From the NCBI GenBank assembly GCA_033439265.1, contig JAVTVX010000004.1:16195701-16259700 (forward strand): a DNA stretch of 64,000 bases. Direction: 5' to 3'. The notes beneath the pieces are model-generated. The model ran no database searches, was not told where the DNA came from, and was given only the letters and a program-made list of their open reading frames with translations. Positions 10,440 to 22,679 of this stretch are shown piece by piece. This stretch comes from Dillenia suffruticosa. Taxonomy: Eukaryota; Streptophyta; Magnoliopsida; Dilleniales; Dilleniaceae. The translations under genes were made by a program, and so were the position numbers. The stretch's first letter is position 1. Every line of letters begins with the position of its first letter.

Positions 10440-13400
10440 CTTAAATTGATGATTTCATTCATTTTAGGGGGTTAGTTGTAACTAACCCTAATCCTTGAAC
10501 AATGCCTAATGAAAATTCTCATAGTGCGGAACCATGACGATTACATGGAGTGCTAGATATGTACCCCCTGATTCACTTAAAGAGAGCGAGGATACTTCCT
10601 CATTTCTGGCACCCCTTTCGGTGCCGAAGAATACATCCTCAAGGTGTGTGTTTTCTCCAGCACCTTCTCAGCCGGCTATTATACCAACGTCTTCACCATT
10701 TACTCTTGATATTTTCGGGCAAGTGTACGAGTGGTACACGGCACATGGGGTCCAGATGTCACCCATCACCTTTGATGGCAATGCCGATATCTACGGCTGC
10801 GCTTATTTCTCCTACAGTAGTTCTTACTCAATAGGCACCAAAAAGTCCATCGGTGGCCGTTCTTCTTACAGTTTCGAATCTGAGTGATAATAATTGCGCC
10901 ATACTTAGGTGCATCCCCGAGATGACTCAGCTAGTCACAGTAGCTCGACAGTTGGGATACATAGATTTTTGGACTTGGTGATGCTACGGTAGCACAGCAC
11001 TGAGTCAACTGAACCCGACGGATCTTGATAGATCTAGGCTTGCGCGAGGAGTATAGACTACAAGTTATTGAGAGACTATTCGATAGGGAAGCCCTCACTT
11101 GATGGGAGGCTATTTACGATGAGGCTATAAGCCATTGCGGCAAAGCGATTTCCTAATGGAATTCGACCGCAGATATTTCACGGAGTTTTAGCGGGACCAT
11201 ATCTCTGGTGGTTATATCACCAGTCTTAGTGCCATGAGCTAGGCTACTGCTCAGCGACCTTTTCTTTGCCGCATATGTGGCAAGCACCACGCTCGAATAA
11301 ATATGTAGAGCACTTATTACATGCTTCCACTATGAGAAGCCGGGACATATCAGGAGTTTCTGCCCTGATTGTGACCTGGAGGTTAGTTGGCTTTGAGTCA
11401 TCGGAATACACCACATGTGGGACAGCAGGGAACACCTGCGCATTCTAGTAACACTGCTCCACGGACTGCAGCCGGGAGCAATATAGTATTAGGTTTTCAC
11501 GAGAGTAGTTGAGGGTGCAAGCCCTTGTGTATGCGATGACTCAGGAGGACGCTCTGACGAACCCAGATATGATCATGGGTAATCCTCCTGCGGATCCTTC
11601 CGTTTAGAGGTTCTTATGCACTGTTTCCTTTGAAATCATGTATTTTGTGATGATATGTACAGACATGACTGTCACTGTACTAGAGGCTTAACTATTTTGA
11701 TATACAGGTGTATATCCCTATTCTTTTTATTTTATTTTATTTTATTTATTTATTTATTTATTTATTTATTTTTGAATCTTGGTGCTATGGAAATACATGG
11801 AGTCGACGTTTGTGTTCTTATTGGCACAAGGTCGAACTAATTCTATGTGAGAGTTTCTTTCGCTCAACAGTCGATTGAGCTGTTATCGTTACTTGATGAG
11901 GAGCTATTAGTTGACGCTCCTCTTGGTGAGCAGTTGGTTAGAGATTCGTATATAGAGAGTATGATGTCATGGAAGGTGGGACAGTGATGAGAGCAAATCT
12001 GATCCCATCGGATATGACTGGTTTCGATGCCATCTTAGAGATAGATTAATTGTATACTTATAGAGTTTTCTTAGACTGTTTTATCAAGAAAGACGATTTT
12101 TGGAGGCCTGAAGGGCCACCACTGATGTTTGCGAGTGAGAGACGGGTGTTACCCCGTGGTATAGTATTAGTGAGGAAAGCCATACGTATAATATGTCAGG
12201 GATGTATGACAGATCTGATACATATGATCGATACCACCATACAGAATCCGAGACTTGATGAGATTCTGGTGGTACAAAAGTTTTCTGAAGTATTTCCCGA
12301 GGAGCCACCCTAATTATCATTGATTCGGAAGTTCAATTTTGAGATTGATCTGGCTCTAGGGATTACTTTTATTTCTATTCCGCCATATAGGATGGTACCA
12401 TTTGAGCTGAGAGAGCTCAAGATTTAACTACAGAAATTGTTTGATAAATAATTCATCCATCCAAGCACCACACCTTAGGGTGTAGAACACTTAAACTTGT
12501 TATGGATTATTGGCAGTTGACTAAGGTCACTACCAAGGATTGATATTTATTTTCCCACATCGATGATTTGTTTGATCAGCTTCTCGGTGATAAGGTCTTT
12601 TCGAAGATAAATCTTCGATCGCGTTATACTCGGTTACGGGTTAGGGTCGAGGATCTGTCCAAAAATCGCATTCCGTATCAGCATGGACACTTTGAGTCCT
12701 TGGTCATGCCATTTGAGCTGATGAATGTCCTAGCTGCATTTATGGACCGAATAGATCGGGTCTTTTATGAATTTTCTAGATCGAATTGTTATCGTTTCCA
12801 CTAATGACATCCTAATCAGCTTGCAGAGTGTTGAGGAGCATGCTCAGTGTCTTACTCTCAGACGACAGAGAGAGTGCTTACCCCTCTTTATTGGTGGGAC
12901 TCCGTACCTTAGGAGTCAGTGTGGTTAATGATGTGTAAGAAGCATCATTAGCCAGATATGAGGACAGGCAGACCTTGTTCAACTATGTCAGAGACTTCGG
13001 ATTCCGAGAAAACGGATAGATAGTGTTTGGAGAACGGAATTGTATTTCAGTTGACATTGATTTCCGCAAGGCCATACTTGAGGAGGCACACTCCCCAACT
13101 TAAGCATTCATCCGGGTAGTACCAAGATGTATTGGACTATTCGGGATAGTTATTGGTGGCCTAACATGAAACAAGAAATTGAGGATTTTGTGGCAAGATG
13201 TTTAGCTCGCCAATAGGTGAAGGCCGAGCATCAGCGTCCAACGGGCACACTGCAGCCTCTTCCCATTCCTGAGTGGAAATGGGAGCATATTACTATGGAC
13301 TTCATGATGGGGTTGCCGCGGACTTCTTCACGCATGATGCGATTTGGGTGATTGTCGATCGACTCACCAAATTTGCACATTTTATCCCTATCCGCGGTGA

Positions 13401-14310
13401 CTATTCCTTAGAGGCGTTGGCACGTCTCTACATTGATACTGTAGTTCGGCTTTACGGGGTGCCTGTGTCGATTGTTTTAGATAGAGACCCCAGGTTCACA
13501 TCTAGGTTTTGGCCCAAGTTGCTGGAGGCATTGGGTACTAGATTGAACTTTAGTACAACATATCATCCTCAGACGGACGGCCAGTCTGAGAGGACCATTT
13601 AGACCCTTGAGTATATACTGAGGGCATGTGTGATGGATTTTCAGGGTAGTTGGGATTGACACCTTCCACTGGTCGAATTCGTATATAATTACAATTATCA
13701 AGCCAGTATAGGGATGCCCCCATATGAGACACTATATGTAGGAAGTGCCGTACCCCGATGTGCTGGGATGAAGTCGGAGAGCGACGTGTCAACAGCGTTG
13801 AGTTGATTGAGCAAACAAAGGATAAAATTAAGGTTATCCGTGAGCGAATGAAAGCCGCCCAAGACAGATAGAGGGCATATGCGGATCGAAGACGCCGACT
13901 TTTAGAGTTGAGGCGGGCGATATGGAGTTCTTGAGGATTTCTCCCTTGAGGGGACTAGTACGACATCGGCAGCGGGGCAAGTTGAGCCCCAGCTACATTG
14001 GCTCGTTCCGTATCCTCAGTAGGGTTGGGAGCGTGGCATACAGGCTACAGCTGCCAGATGAACTATCTCGGATCCATGATGTCTTCCATGTATCAGTGTT
14101 GAGGAAGTACATCTCAGATCCTTCACACATTTTGGAGCCTCCGCCGATAGAAATGCGAGAGGACTTGAGCTTACCTGTCCAGCCTGTGATTATTTTGGAT
14201 CGGCAGGTTAGAAAGCTACGAGCAAAGAGGTTCCACATGTTAGAGTTTTGTGGAGGAGCGACCAGGTTGAGGAACAGACCTAGGAGCCTGAGGAAGCCAT
14301 GAGGAGACAG
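10440..14310 (+). pseudogene. Defective gypsy gag-pol (gag, protease, RT, integrase, chromodomain-like tail)
   Basis: Gag is nearly unrecognisable apart from a zinc-knuckle remnant (CRICGKHH at about 11267-11290, then GHIRSFC near 11343). The protease region is near 11800-12045, with the active-site aspartate block lost and a following FDAILEID-like block. RT lies at about 12300-12880, with LGDKVFSKINLRSRY near 12580 and its YVDD box changed to TNDI. RNase H is missing: sequence passes from RT to the integrase region within about 200 bases. Integrase (13105-13730) keeps the D (13298), D (13480) and E (13588) positions but in shifted frames. The C-terminal block (14060-14310) has the chromovirus VFHVSVLRKYISDPSH motif. 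Stops and frameshifts throughout rule out a working polyprotein. Confidence 0.88.
11725..11775 (+). repeat. (TTTA)n microsatellite in the gypsy internal region
   Basis: A run of 'ttta/tttta' units lies between the gag and protease remnants. It breaks the frame just before the protease active-site position. Confidence 0.8.
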
Positions 14311-14364
14311 CACCCCCAGTTGTTTGCTGCTTAGCCTTCATTTAGTTTCGTGGACGAAACTTAT

Positions 14365-14382
14365 TTTTAGGGGGTTAGAAAA
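14365..14382 (+). promoter_or_regulatory. Polypurine tract of the gypsy element
   Basis: The purine-rich stretch 'agggggttagaaaa' ends directly before the TGTAAC of the 3' LTR. It would prime plus-strand DNA synthesis. Confidence 0.78.
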
Positions 14383-17300
14383 TGTAACACCAACTATATA
14401 TTAAAAAAAAAAAAAAAAAAAAAGAGAAAAATCGAATTAGGGCTTAAAGCCCTAATTCTTCCCCTTTCTCTCTCTCTCCCTCCTTCCTCTCTCCCTCTCT
14501 CCCTCTCTCCCTCTCTCCCCGACTTTTCCCCTTCCCGTGACCCGCCGCCGTCCCTCGCCGAGTCCGCGGCTCTCCTCCACCGCGATCAACCACCACCACC
14601 ACCATCTCACTCTCACTGTCTCTCCCTCTTTCCCTCGTTCTCACTCTCTCTCTACCTCTCGCTGCTCTCTCTCTATCCCTCCGTCGCTCTCTCCTCCTCC
14701 CGCGAGCACAGACCACCGCGCTCGGCAGCGGCTCCCCTCTCCCCTTCGCGCGCGACTGCAGCTTGCATTTCCCCACGCGAGCGTGAGCACGCGATCGCGC
14801 GAGCACACGACCTTGCGCCTGGGCACGAGCTGCGCGATCCCTGCACCAGCTCCGGTGCTGCCTCCTCGATCTCCAGTGAGCCCTACATGCTACCCAGCGC
14901 GTGAGCCAGCGCGACCCAGCACGAGCCAGCGCGTGGCCCAGCGCCACCCAGCGCGAGCCAGCTCGCGACCCAGCGCGAGCCAGCACGCGACCCAGCTCGT
15001 GACCCCGCGCGACCCAGCTCGCGACCCAGCTCGCGACCCAGCGCGCGACCCAGCTCGTGACCCCGCGCGACCCAGCTCGCGACCCCGCGCGACCCAGCTC
15101 GCGACCCAGCGTGAGCCAGCGCACGAGCCCAGTGCGAGCAGTGCGCGACCCTCTGCACGAGCCTCTGTGCGCCCTAGCATGCCCCAGCACAGGCTTCCCT
15201 GTGCCAGTGCGCCCTCCAGCACGCCCCAGCACGAGCACAGCGCGCCCCAGCACGCGATCCACTGCTCGAGCGTGCCCCAGCACGAGCGCGAGCGCTCCAG
15301 CGCGCGACCCACTGCGCGAGCACTCGATCCAGCTCGCAAGTGCGAGCCCTAGCCACGCGGCCCAGTCCGGCCCGCGGCCCACCAGACCTATCAGACCCGT
15401 AGGCCCACCAGGCGGCCAGCCCATCAGCCCGCCAGCCTGCGGCCCACGAGCCCACGACCGGCTTTCCCCTTTGAGAGCTCACCTGCATCTTCTGTACTGT
15501 AGGTAACGACTATATTTGGTTGAAATTCTAGGGTTTGGTGTTAGAAATTTAGTTGTTTCTAATATAATTGAAATTTGGTAATATTATAGGTTTTAGACCA
15601 GGTTGACGGGCGAACGAAAGCTAAATCCGGAAATTTGAGAAAACCCTAGGTGAGAGATGCAACCTTTTCAACATTTGAATTAATTCTATCGAAAGTAGAT
15701 CGAATTTAGATCGAGAGTTACATAATATATTGAAATGTGTGACATTCGAGGAAAAATGGATAAAAAAATGAGAAATATTAGAAACTTGACCATTGGTGAG
15801 TCAGATGATTCAAAATTGAGGAAACGAGAATCTATGACGAAGTTTTGTAAATTAGGTGGGAGAAATTTGGAAGGGAAAAATTGAAAATCCCTGATTTGGC
15901 CTTTATTTGATATTAAATGTTGATAATCTGATTTAGGTTGACCTTTTGGAGACTCGAGCGGTCAGATCCGATTTGGCTTGTCAGTAGGGAGTGACTTCCC
16001 TCCCGTAGATAGTGAGTGGGACTCTAATCTCTTGCATAAAATAGTAAAACGTATTTTCTGTCGCATTTTCGATGAAACACGCTTTGATATGCATTCGTTG
16101 ACGTGTGATATTAAATTTAGAAATCTGTTTTGTGATTTTTGGAGTGTCTTGAATTATATTTACAATGACTATGCATCCATGGTTTGAAATGAAACAATAA
16201 TTGTGCCATTACTTGAAAATGTATAAATTTCATTTTATACCGTTGCATTGATATGCTGTTTTGAAATGAATTGAAGAGACGTATTGGCACGCAAATTTAA
16301 ACTACGTGGGTTGGATGCCCACTAGTTATGTGATGATGTGATGATACTTGTGGGACGTTGTGCCCTAGGACGTTGTGCCCTTGTGATACTATGGGACGTT
16401 TTGCCCTTGTGATATTATGATGATTCCGTAGCTACGAAGGGCGTTTGTAGAGGCACGGGTTGCCTGGATACGCTTCTGCAGGAGGTATCCGCAAACGTCA
16501 TTTATTCTAAAGGCTATAGGCGAGGCCAGTTGAACCCACATAGGGGGAGGACGTGTGTGACGCCACCGTCTAGCACCGGGCGGGGTCCTATACACGTTGA
16601 TGAGTTGGCCCCAGCGAGCTCATGGCCAACGTCGGGGTAGAGAGCGTTTTAAAGTCTATGCATAATAAAAACCCCCGACGCGCCTGTCCTTGGTCACGGT
16701 TGACCTTTGCCGGGACTATTTTTGGCTCGCTCTGACATTACTTGATTTTAAATGGATGTATATATGCTTGTTATCGTGTGATTGGTTAAATGATTTCAAA
16801 TTTGTTAAACATATCGTGTTTTGTCGTGAAATGTAAATTTTTGTTTCAAATGATGTTATTTGACACTCCAATTGTTTACCTATGCTATTTATGCTGGATA
16901 TTATCCCCCTCACTCATTGAGTATCTTCTCATGATACTCACCCCTCTATTTTCTCTCCTCAGACAGGTTTATTGTGATAGAGCGACGTTACAGGCTCTAG
17001 AGCGGAGTTGGTATTTCCGACGGTAAGATTTACTTTTAATTTAGCTTCGACCCTGCGAGGTCTTGACATAGAGGTCCGTAGTTGGCCATGTACTTATTTT
17101 GGGATGACTGTATAGTTTAACTCTCATATTTCATTTGCATTGAGGCAATTGTACGTATTTGAATGTTACTTGGGAAATGTGTTATCCATTGTATAAACTT
17201 AGGTCCGCTCGGTATAGCGGCTGCTCATGCTCTAGTTGGGCAGGATAGTAGAGGTCTGTGGCTAGGACTGTTAGAAACTTGTAGCCTTGCGTTGTTCTGG

Positions 17301-17502
17301 ATGCTGGCGGTGGTGTTTATTGATTTTGGAGAGGCCGGGATGGCCATTTATTTAAATTATAGATTGATTTTGATTATACAGGTTTAATTGTACACGGGAA
17401 ACCTCCGATTTATGGGGAGATTCTATCCGATTTTCTGTAAAAATACAGCCAGCATCTTAGGGCAACGGGCGGCTGTTCACGATCCCGGTTTGGGGCGTGA
17501 CA
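14383..17502 (+). repeat. 3' LTR of the gypsy element
   Basis: 3120 bp, TG...CA, a near-copy of 7118-10206. Differences include a longer poly(A) tract and CT-tract, rearranged GC-rich units and a small deletion near 16001 relative to 8697. The element's right target duplication CTCAA follows at 17503-17507. Confidence 0.93.
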
Positions 17503-17507
17503 CTCAA
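17503..17507. repeat. Target site duplication CTCAA, right copy
   Basis: ctcaa directly follows the 3' LTR and matches 7113-7117. Confidence 0.93.
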
Positions 17508-17529
17508 GCCAAGACTTTGTATATTAAAC

Positions 17530-18440
17530 TAAAGACATGGCATCTTAGGTCGACCCTTAGAGATGAATCAGTTGACCTGCACTTAATGAAACCTCAAATA
17601 TGTCGACCAAACACTTGAACCGGTTGACCTAAGCTGATACTTTAGTATACCATTTGACCTAACCTAAGTGATCATTCAATCTATAAGAATGTTAAGTCAA
17701 CCTTAGCTTTGACTTAGCAAAAATTTAACACATATATCGACCCATTTGTTTGAGTAAGTTGACCCTAGAACATGAACAAATCGACCCAGGGGATGATCAA
17801 TTCGATCTAGGTTTTGGGTTATGAGAAAATTATAACATAGGTCAACCATTGCTTTGAACATGTTGATCTTAGCAATTGGATAGGTTGACCCATATAATTA
17901 ACAAGTCGACTTAGCCTTCAATTTAACAAAAAATTTATAGCATAGGTTGACCCACCTTTTTAGACATGTCAACCTTAGAACAGTCACAAGTCAACCCATA
18001 AAGCCTCTCAAGTCGACCCAGCCTTGAATCATCATATAATCAATACACTGGTATACCCATGAAGAAATGAGGAGTAAATAGGTCAACACATGGAGTTAGG
18101 CAAGTTGACTTAGAGTTTGGTTTAACAAAAATTTATAATATAAGTTAACCTAAAAGGATCAACATATCGACTAAATTAGCAACACGAGTCGACCCTAGAA
18201 TCACACTTGTCGACCCGTGTTTAAGCTTTATTGTTTTATCAACTTGATAGGTTGACCCAAAAGGATATAGTTGTCGACCTAAACTTAATAAAAAATTATC
18301 TTATATGTTGACCTTGAGAAAGTGATAGGTCAGCCTAAAAAGTTTAATAAGTTGATCAAGAGAATAGGGAGATCGAACTGTAGGGATGATTTGTGTCTAA
18401 ACAGTTACTTGAGTTTAAAACCAAGTCAACCTAATTAAAT
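17530..18440 (+). repeat. Degenerate GTYRACC heptamer array, right half
   Basis: About thirty copies of GTCGACC, GTTGACC or GTCAACC (or one-base variants) occur at 20-40 base intervals. Most are followed by C or T and then A-rich sequence. Both CpG-loss products and the intact CpG form are common, while the outer bases are much more constant. The left half is at 6735-7112; the gypsy element inserted between them. It may be an old minisatellite inside a retrotransposon LTR, since copia-LTR-like sequence follows, but no matching copy is in the window. Confidence 0.72.
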
Positions 18441-20027
18441 TTTGATATATTGACATGAGAAAAGCAAAACTGAAAATCTTAGATGGTTAAGTATTTGAAA
18501 GGATAAAACACACATAATTAACACCACAAAACCTTGCCTAACACATTACAAAATACTTGCTTAAGTGTTTTATTAGACTAACCAAACTTATAGAGCAAAA
18601 GCAAGCACAATCATTGGTGGATAGTTTGAGACATCAAAAGCATTTATGAGCAATGGCTAGAACATTTAATGGAATGCGTAAAGAAACATTAATGGCCAAC
18701 GTTCATCTTCAAAACTCTTTAACGGTTCTCTTGAATGCTCTTATAAATATTAGTATAAAGGAAGAATAGAGAGCTCTTGGAATGCCAAGAAAATCTCATC
18801 GAATGAATTGAATGCTCTCTATTTTTCGTTGAAACCAACACTCTATTTTTCTGTTCTTTATTTCATTACTTGAATGTAAATTTATTGTAAGCTTAAAACT
18901 CATTATATCTGAGAATTAAGTCTCATTTTTTTGTAGCATATCTCTTCTAGCGTATTGATTGTATTAAAGATTGATGAGCAATTCACCATCTATGTTAGAG
19001 AGAAAGCATAGCAATCTGGTAAGATTGGGTTTTAGTGTATAGATAGAAATATTGTAAGAGATCTAACTTGAATCTTAAATCAAGTTTGTAACTATTAATT
19101 CAATAGTGAAAAAATCTAGGGGAGTCTAAGAGTGGACATATATCAGTTGGATGAAACCACAATAAATCATGGTGTCTTCTTCATCTTTCTTTATTTGTTC
19201 TTACATCCATTATTTTTAAGTCTCCAATACTATGTAAACTCTTAGAAAATCTTAAAATTGTCATTCAATCTATACATTCATCTAGATTGTATTTCAATAT
19301 GAATTGTTCAACTAATAAATAATGCGATAAAAATCTTTCTCATGAAAACTATTATCTAATTATTAACCTAGTTAACTATTTGTAATATTTAGAAAATGAA
19401 ATTGATAAAGGAAATATCTAATTAAGGTCTACTAAATCTAAGTATGATAAATAAATATTGAATATGATTAAATATCATTAGGATTTCTAATTTTATTCAC
19501 TATGTAGTTTATTTTCCTAAGATTAAGTATTGAATTACTCTTATTTGAACTAACAATTAGAAAACCTAATTTACCTTGTTTACTTTCTCAAGTTAACCAA
19601 ACTTATCATTTAATAATTATTCACTTATCTCTAACATAAATTTAATTAAAAACAATACATTAGAAACAAGTTTTTAAATGATTGTGTATGTTATGCACTA
19701 AATCTCTTTGATGCATTAAACATATATTGATTATTAATAAACTTAAATCATAATAATTTCTCTCAATCATATTATGAATATTATGAATGACAGAACAATT
19801 TAAAATATAACCAGTAAATTAGAAACATTAAGAGCAATAATAAGGAAACAATTTTTTAAATAGAACATCAACAACTATGGCATTAAATACTTGAACCATT
19901 ATAGTTTTACAATAGACTTCCTTGTGTCAAAGAAAATTTACCGCTTCGAATGAAGTATCCAATCACATTTAAAAGAAAAGATTAAATAAAGAAGAGTAAA
20001 AAGAGCTATGTAATAGAAAGACTTGTC
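18441..20027. other. AT-rich region, possible old copia LTR remnant
   Basis: No genes. The stretch about 18600-19240 has the style of a copia LTR 3' half: 'aatattgtaagagatctaac', 'gaaaaaatctaggggag', then 'accacaataaatcatggtgtc' and a T-rich run. No partner LTR, primer-binding site or target duplication was found, so this is a weak call. 19250-20027 shows only AT-rich unique-looking sequence. Confidence 0.35.
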
Positions 20028-20355
20028 TCTATTGGTGAGTATGTGAACCAAAACCAATTGAGAATTATCCAGAGAGATTGAGACATTTACTGAAAGTATA
20101 TTTGAGCGACTGAAAAATTTTTGAGTCAGAAAATTTCTCTCGTCATATTGGTTTTATCAGAGTTTGAGTTGACATCTTGTGGATGTATGATGGTGGTTCG
20201 ATTTTGTAATCACCATCCCGACCGAGAGTTTTGATCGAGAGATTTCGCACTTTGTGGTTCGGTTGACTTTTTGGAGACATACACATCAAAGTATTTACCC
20301 AAAAATTCTGAACCATTTGATTTTCATGCTTCCATGTGCGCATGTAGAGAATAAA
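20028..20355 (+). repeat. Partial 5' LTR of the old copia element
   Basis: Matches 53195-53520 base by base with substitutions throughout. Shared landmarks include 'aaaatttctct', 'gatggtg', 'gagagttttgat', 'gagatttc' and 'ttttttggaga'-like blocks. It ends just before the primer-binding site. Confidence 0.75.
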
Positions 20356-20360
20356 TCTAA

Positions 20361-20373
20361 CATTGATATCAGA
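20361..20373 (+). promoter_or_regulatory. Primer-binding site of the old copia element
   Basis: 'ttgatatcagagg' is a one-base variant of the usual tggtatcagag sequence complementary to initiator tRNA-Met, and it follows the 5' LTR homology directly. Confidence 0.68.
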
Positions 20374-21359
20374 GGCATGTTAGATTTATTAAAATTTTTT
20401 TTGGAATTTTTTGAGTATAAAATGTGCAGGGTATGAAATTTAGGGTCTGAATTACGGATGAGTTTCATGAATTCGAGAATATATATGGCCCAAGAATCAT
20501 GAAAATAATTTTTGTTAACTTTTTTGAGTATGTTTAGGTCATGAAAAGTATGGTCGAAGTTTTCAACAGTACCAACCACAAAATCTTAAATCTGTCGAGT
20601 TAGAGGACAAATTGATGCATGCAAATGATCTAAATGTGCTCCTGGCACTCAGATCTTTCGATTTGAGTGATTAATTATGAGTTTTGGTCACTAGAAAATG
20701 GTTTTCCCCCATTGGCCGTGAAGGGCCGTGAAGGGCCGCAAAGGGGAATTTCAAATCATCGAGATTAGGGCTTGAATTTTCTAATAAATCGTGTTTTGGA
20801 TGAATTTGAAAGTTAGATTACAGTTTTCGGGTGAAATCGGTATTCAAAACTAGCCAGAAAAGCATTTTCAGGTAGCTAAATAAAGACGACCAAATTGTAG
20901 GCCTGTTAGGCGAGAAAGAACTAGCCCAAACCCGTGGGTGTGAGAGAAGTGTGTGAACATCAAGGTCAGGTTCTGGGTTGAGTTGACCTGGATCCATGTC
21001 CCAACCGACCGTCTTGTGCGTGACCTGGGTATGCGTGAGCTCACGTGACAGATGTGTTGTGCGTCTGGCGCATACAGGAGCATAGCGGCGCGTTGTTGGT
21101 GCGTGGTAGCGTTTGCCCGGTATGTCAAGTCGTTCCAGATTGATTTTCTGATTTTCTGAGAGTCTCACATCTATATTTGTAACTTTTTGTGAGTTTTTGT
21201 GTGCCGAATCCAAAATTAGATGGTAAGATGTGATTACGGGTTGTGGTGTATGGTATTTATTGACTCATACGCTCGCTTTGAGATCTATACTCGAATCATT
21301 TAAGATTTGTTGATTCAAAAGGTATACAAAATGTGAGAATAAATATTAATAAGTCACTA
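20374..21359 (+). other. Copia 5' leader, untranslated
   Basis: This lies between the primer-binding site and gag. It includes 'ggccgtgaagggccgtgaag' direct repeats near 20715 and a GC-richer part at 20900-21120. The reverse-strand open frames here (for example 21213-20818) match no known family and look like chance. Confidence 0.5.
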
Positions 21360-22150
21360 AAGACTCTATTGCTGCAATGAAAACCGTCGTATTAGATTTT
21401 TGTAAAGGGAATAAACTGAATGATAACAACTACGAGATTTTACACCAAAAAATTCAGTTTGTTTTTTAGTAGCAAGATCTATGTGAGATTCTGAAGTATG
21501 AGATGGTATACCTTGGGGAGAGTATCGCACCTCAAGCTAGATGGGATAATAAGGTCTATCATGCGTGGAAGAAGAAGGATACCCAAGTTAGGGCAATCTT
21601 TATCAGTAGCATGCGCGATGACATGATTCCGGTCTATGAATAATATCTTACTGTTATGTTAGTTTGGCTCGCTCTAAAAGAGTATTATAGTGCTCTTTTT
21701 AGTTACTAAGGTGAGAATGCTAATTTATAAGTTTATAATTTATAACAAAAGTGTTGATCATATAATGATGCAACATTTGATGCAAATATCAAGTATGATC
21801 GCGTGGTTAAGGAATTCAAACGAGCCCATTTTGGATGAATTTCAAGTACTAGATGTATCCATTTTTACCTGATTCATAAGAGACCATGAAAACTTATCTC
21901 ACGCATGACGAGAGTATTCGTACTTTCGCTGATATGAGTAAATACTGTGAGCTCAAGGAGGAGCATCTGGAGATGAGTAGACCGCACTTAAGTTATGCTT
22001 ATACAGTGGAGTTGAGCAAGGGCTCTCGTGGTATCAAACACAAATGGCATCAGCGTGAAAAGAAGGCTCAAGGTCCAGACAAGAAACCATCCGAGAAATC
22101 AGACAACAAGGTGCAAATGTGCTAAAAGAAGAAGCTTGATAAGACCAATG
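21360..22150 (+). pseudogene. Copia gag remnant
   Basis: The decayed gag of the old copia element; gag normally forms the virus-like particle that packages the element RNA. The order of blocks follows copia gag. A YLGESIAPQARWDNK-like stretch is near 21510-21550, and an AWKKKDTQVRAIF-type stretch at about 21565-21605. A gag-type repeat unit at 21886-22125 is open for 79 codons, starts MKTYLTHDESIRTFADMSKY and ends in a basic KKAQGPDKKPSEKSD tail. Several stops and frame changes occur upstream, so it is not functional. Confidence 0.7.
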
Positions 22151-22679
22151 CAAAGTAATATGCCTATGGTAAATGAGCAGAAGGAATGTTATTCTTTTTA
22201 ATGTGGTTTAAGTTTTGTCTCATTTACTATGATACTCACTGATTTCTCTCATTTGTGGATTGTAAACTCATAAGCCATCGACCCCATAGCTCAAGACAAG
22301 AGTGCGTAAGTAAAGTTCCACCAAGTGAATCCTCAGGTTATGAGGATTTACGTGAGAAATGAAGCATTTGTTATCATTAGAGTAATTGACACTTGCAAGT
22401 TGGAGTTGTAAAGTAGCAAAACTCTGTATCTAAATGATGTTCTTTATGCTTTGGATATTTGACGGAACTTGATTTCAGTTTGGCTACGATATATTATGTC
22501 ATATAAAAAATCATCTGTTTTTATTAGACGTCAACTCTTTGTTCTATTCTAGTTTTATCCATGATTGACTGTATACACTGAATACTATTTCTTTCAATGA
22601 TATTTCTTGTTATTCTTCAATTGTCTTTACATCTGATTGCATAGGTGATGATATGAATGTATAACATAGTAGACTTTAA

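Larger units (their letters stand above)
7118..17502 (+). mobile_element. Full-length Ty3/gypsy (Tekay/Del-like chromovirus) retrotransposon
   Basis: A complete LTR retrotransposon of about 10.4 kb: LTRs at 7118-10206 and 14383-17502, both TGTAACACC...GCGTGACA, flanked by the 5-bp duplication CTCAA. It has a tRNA-Met primer-binding site, degenerate gag-pol in the gypsy order (protease, RT, integrase) and a polypurine tract. The ~3.1 kb LTRs and the C-terminal block HDVFHVSVLRKYISDPSH followed by a chromodomain-like tail suggest the Tekay/Del chromovirus lineage. By eye the LTRs are about 97-98% identical, so insertion is fairly recent, although the coding region was already defective. Confidence 0.93.

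Noticed and set aside
6735-18440. W-box regulatory cluster for a nearby gene
   Set aside because: TTGACC is only one of the centre variants, there is no gene nearby to regulate, and the repeat-with-CpG-decay explanation covers all variants.
20818-21213. 131-codon reverse-strand open frame
   Set aside because: It sits in the untranslated leader of the old copia element, overlaps another open frame and resembles nothing known.
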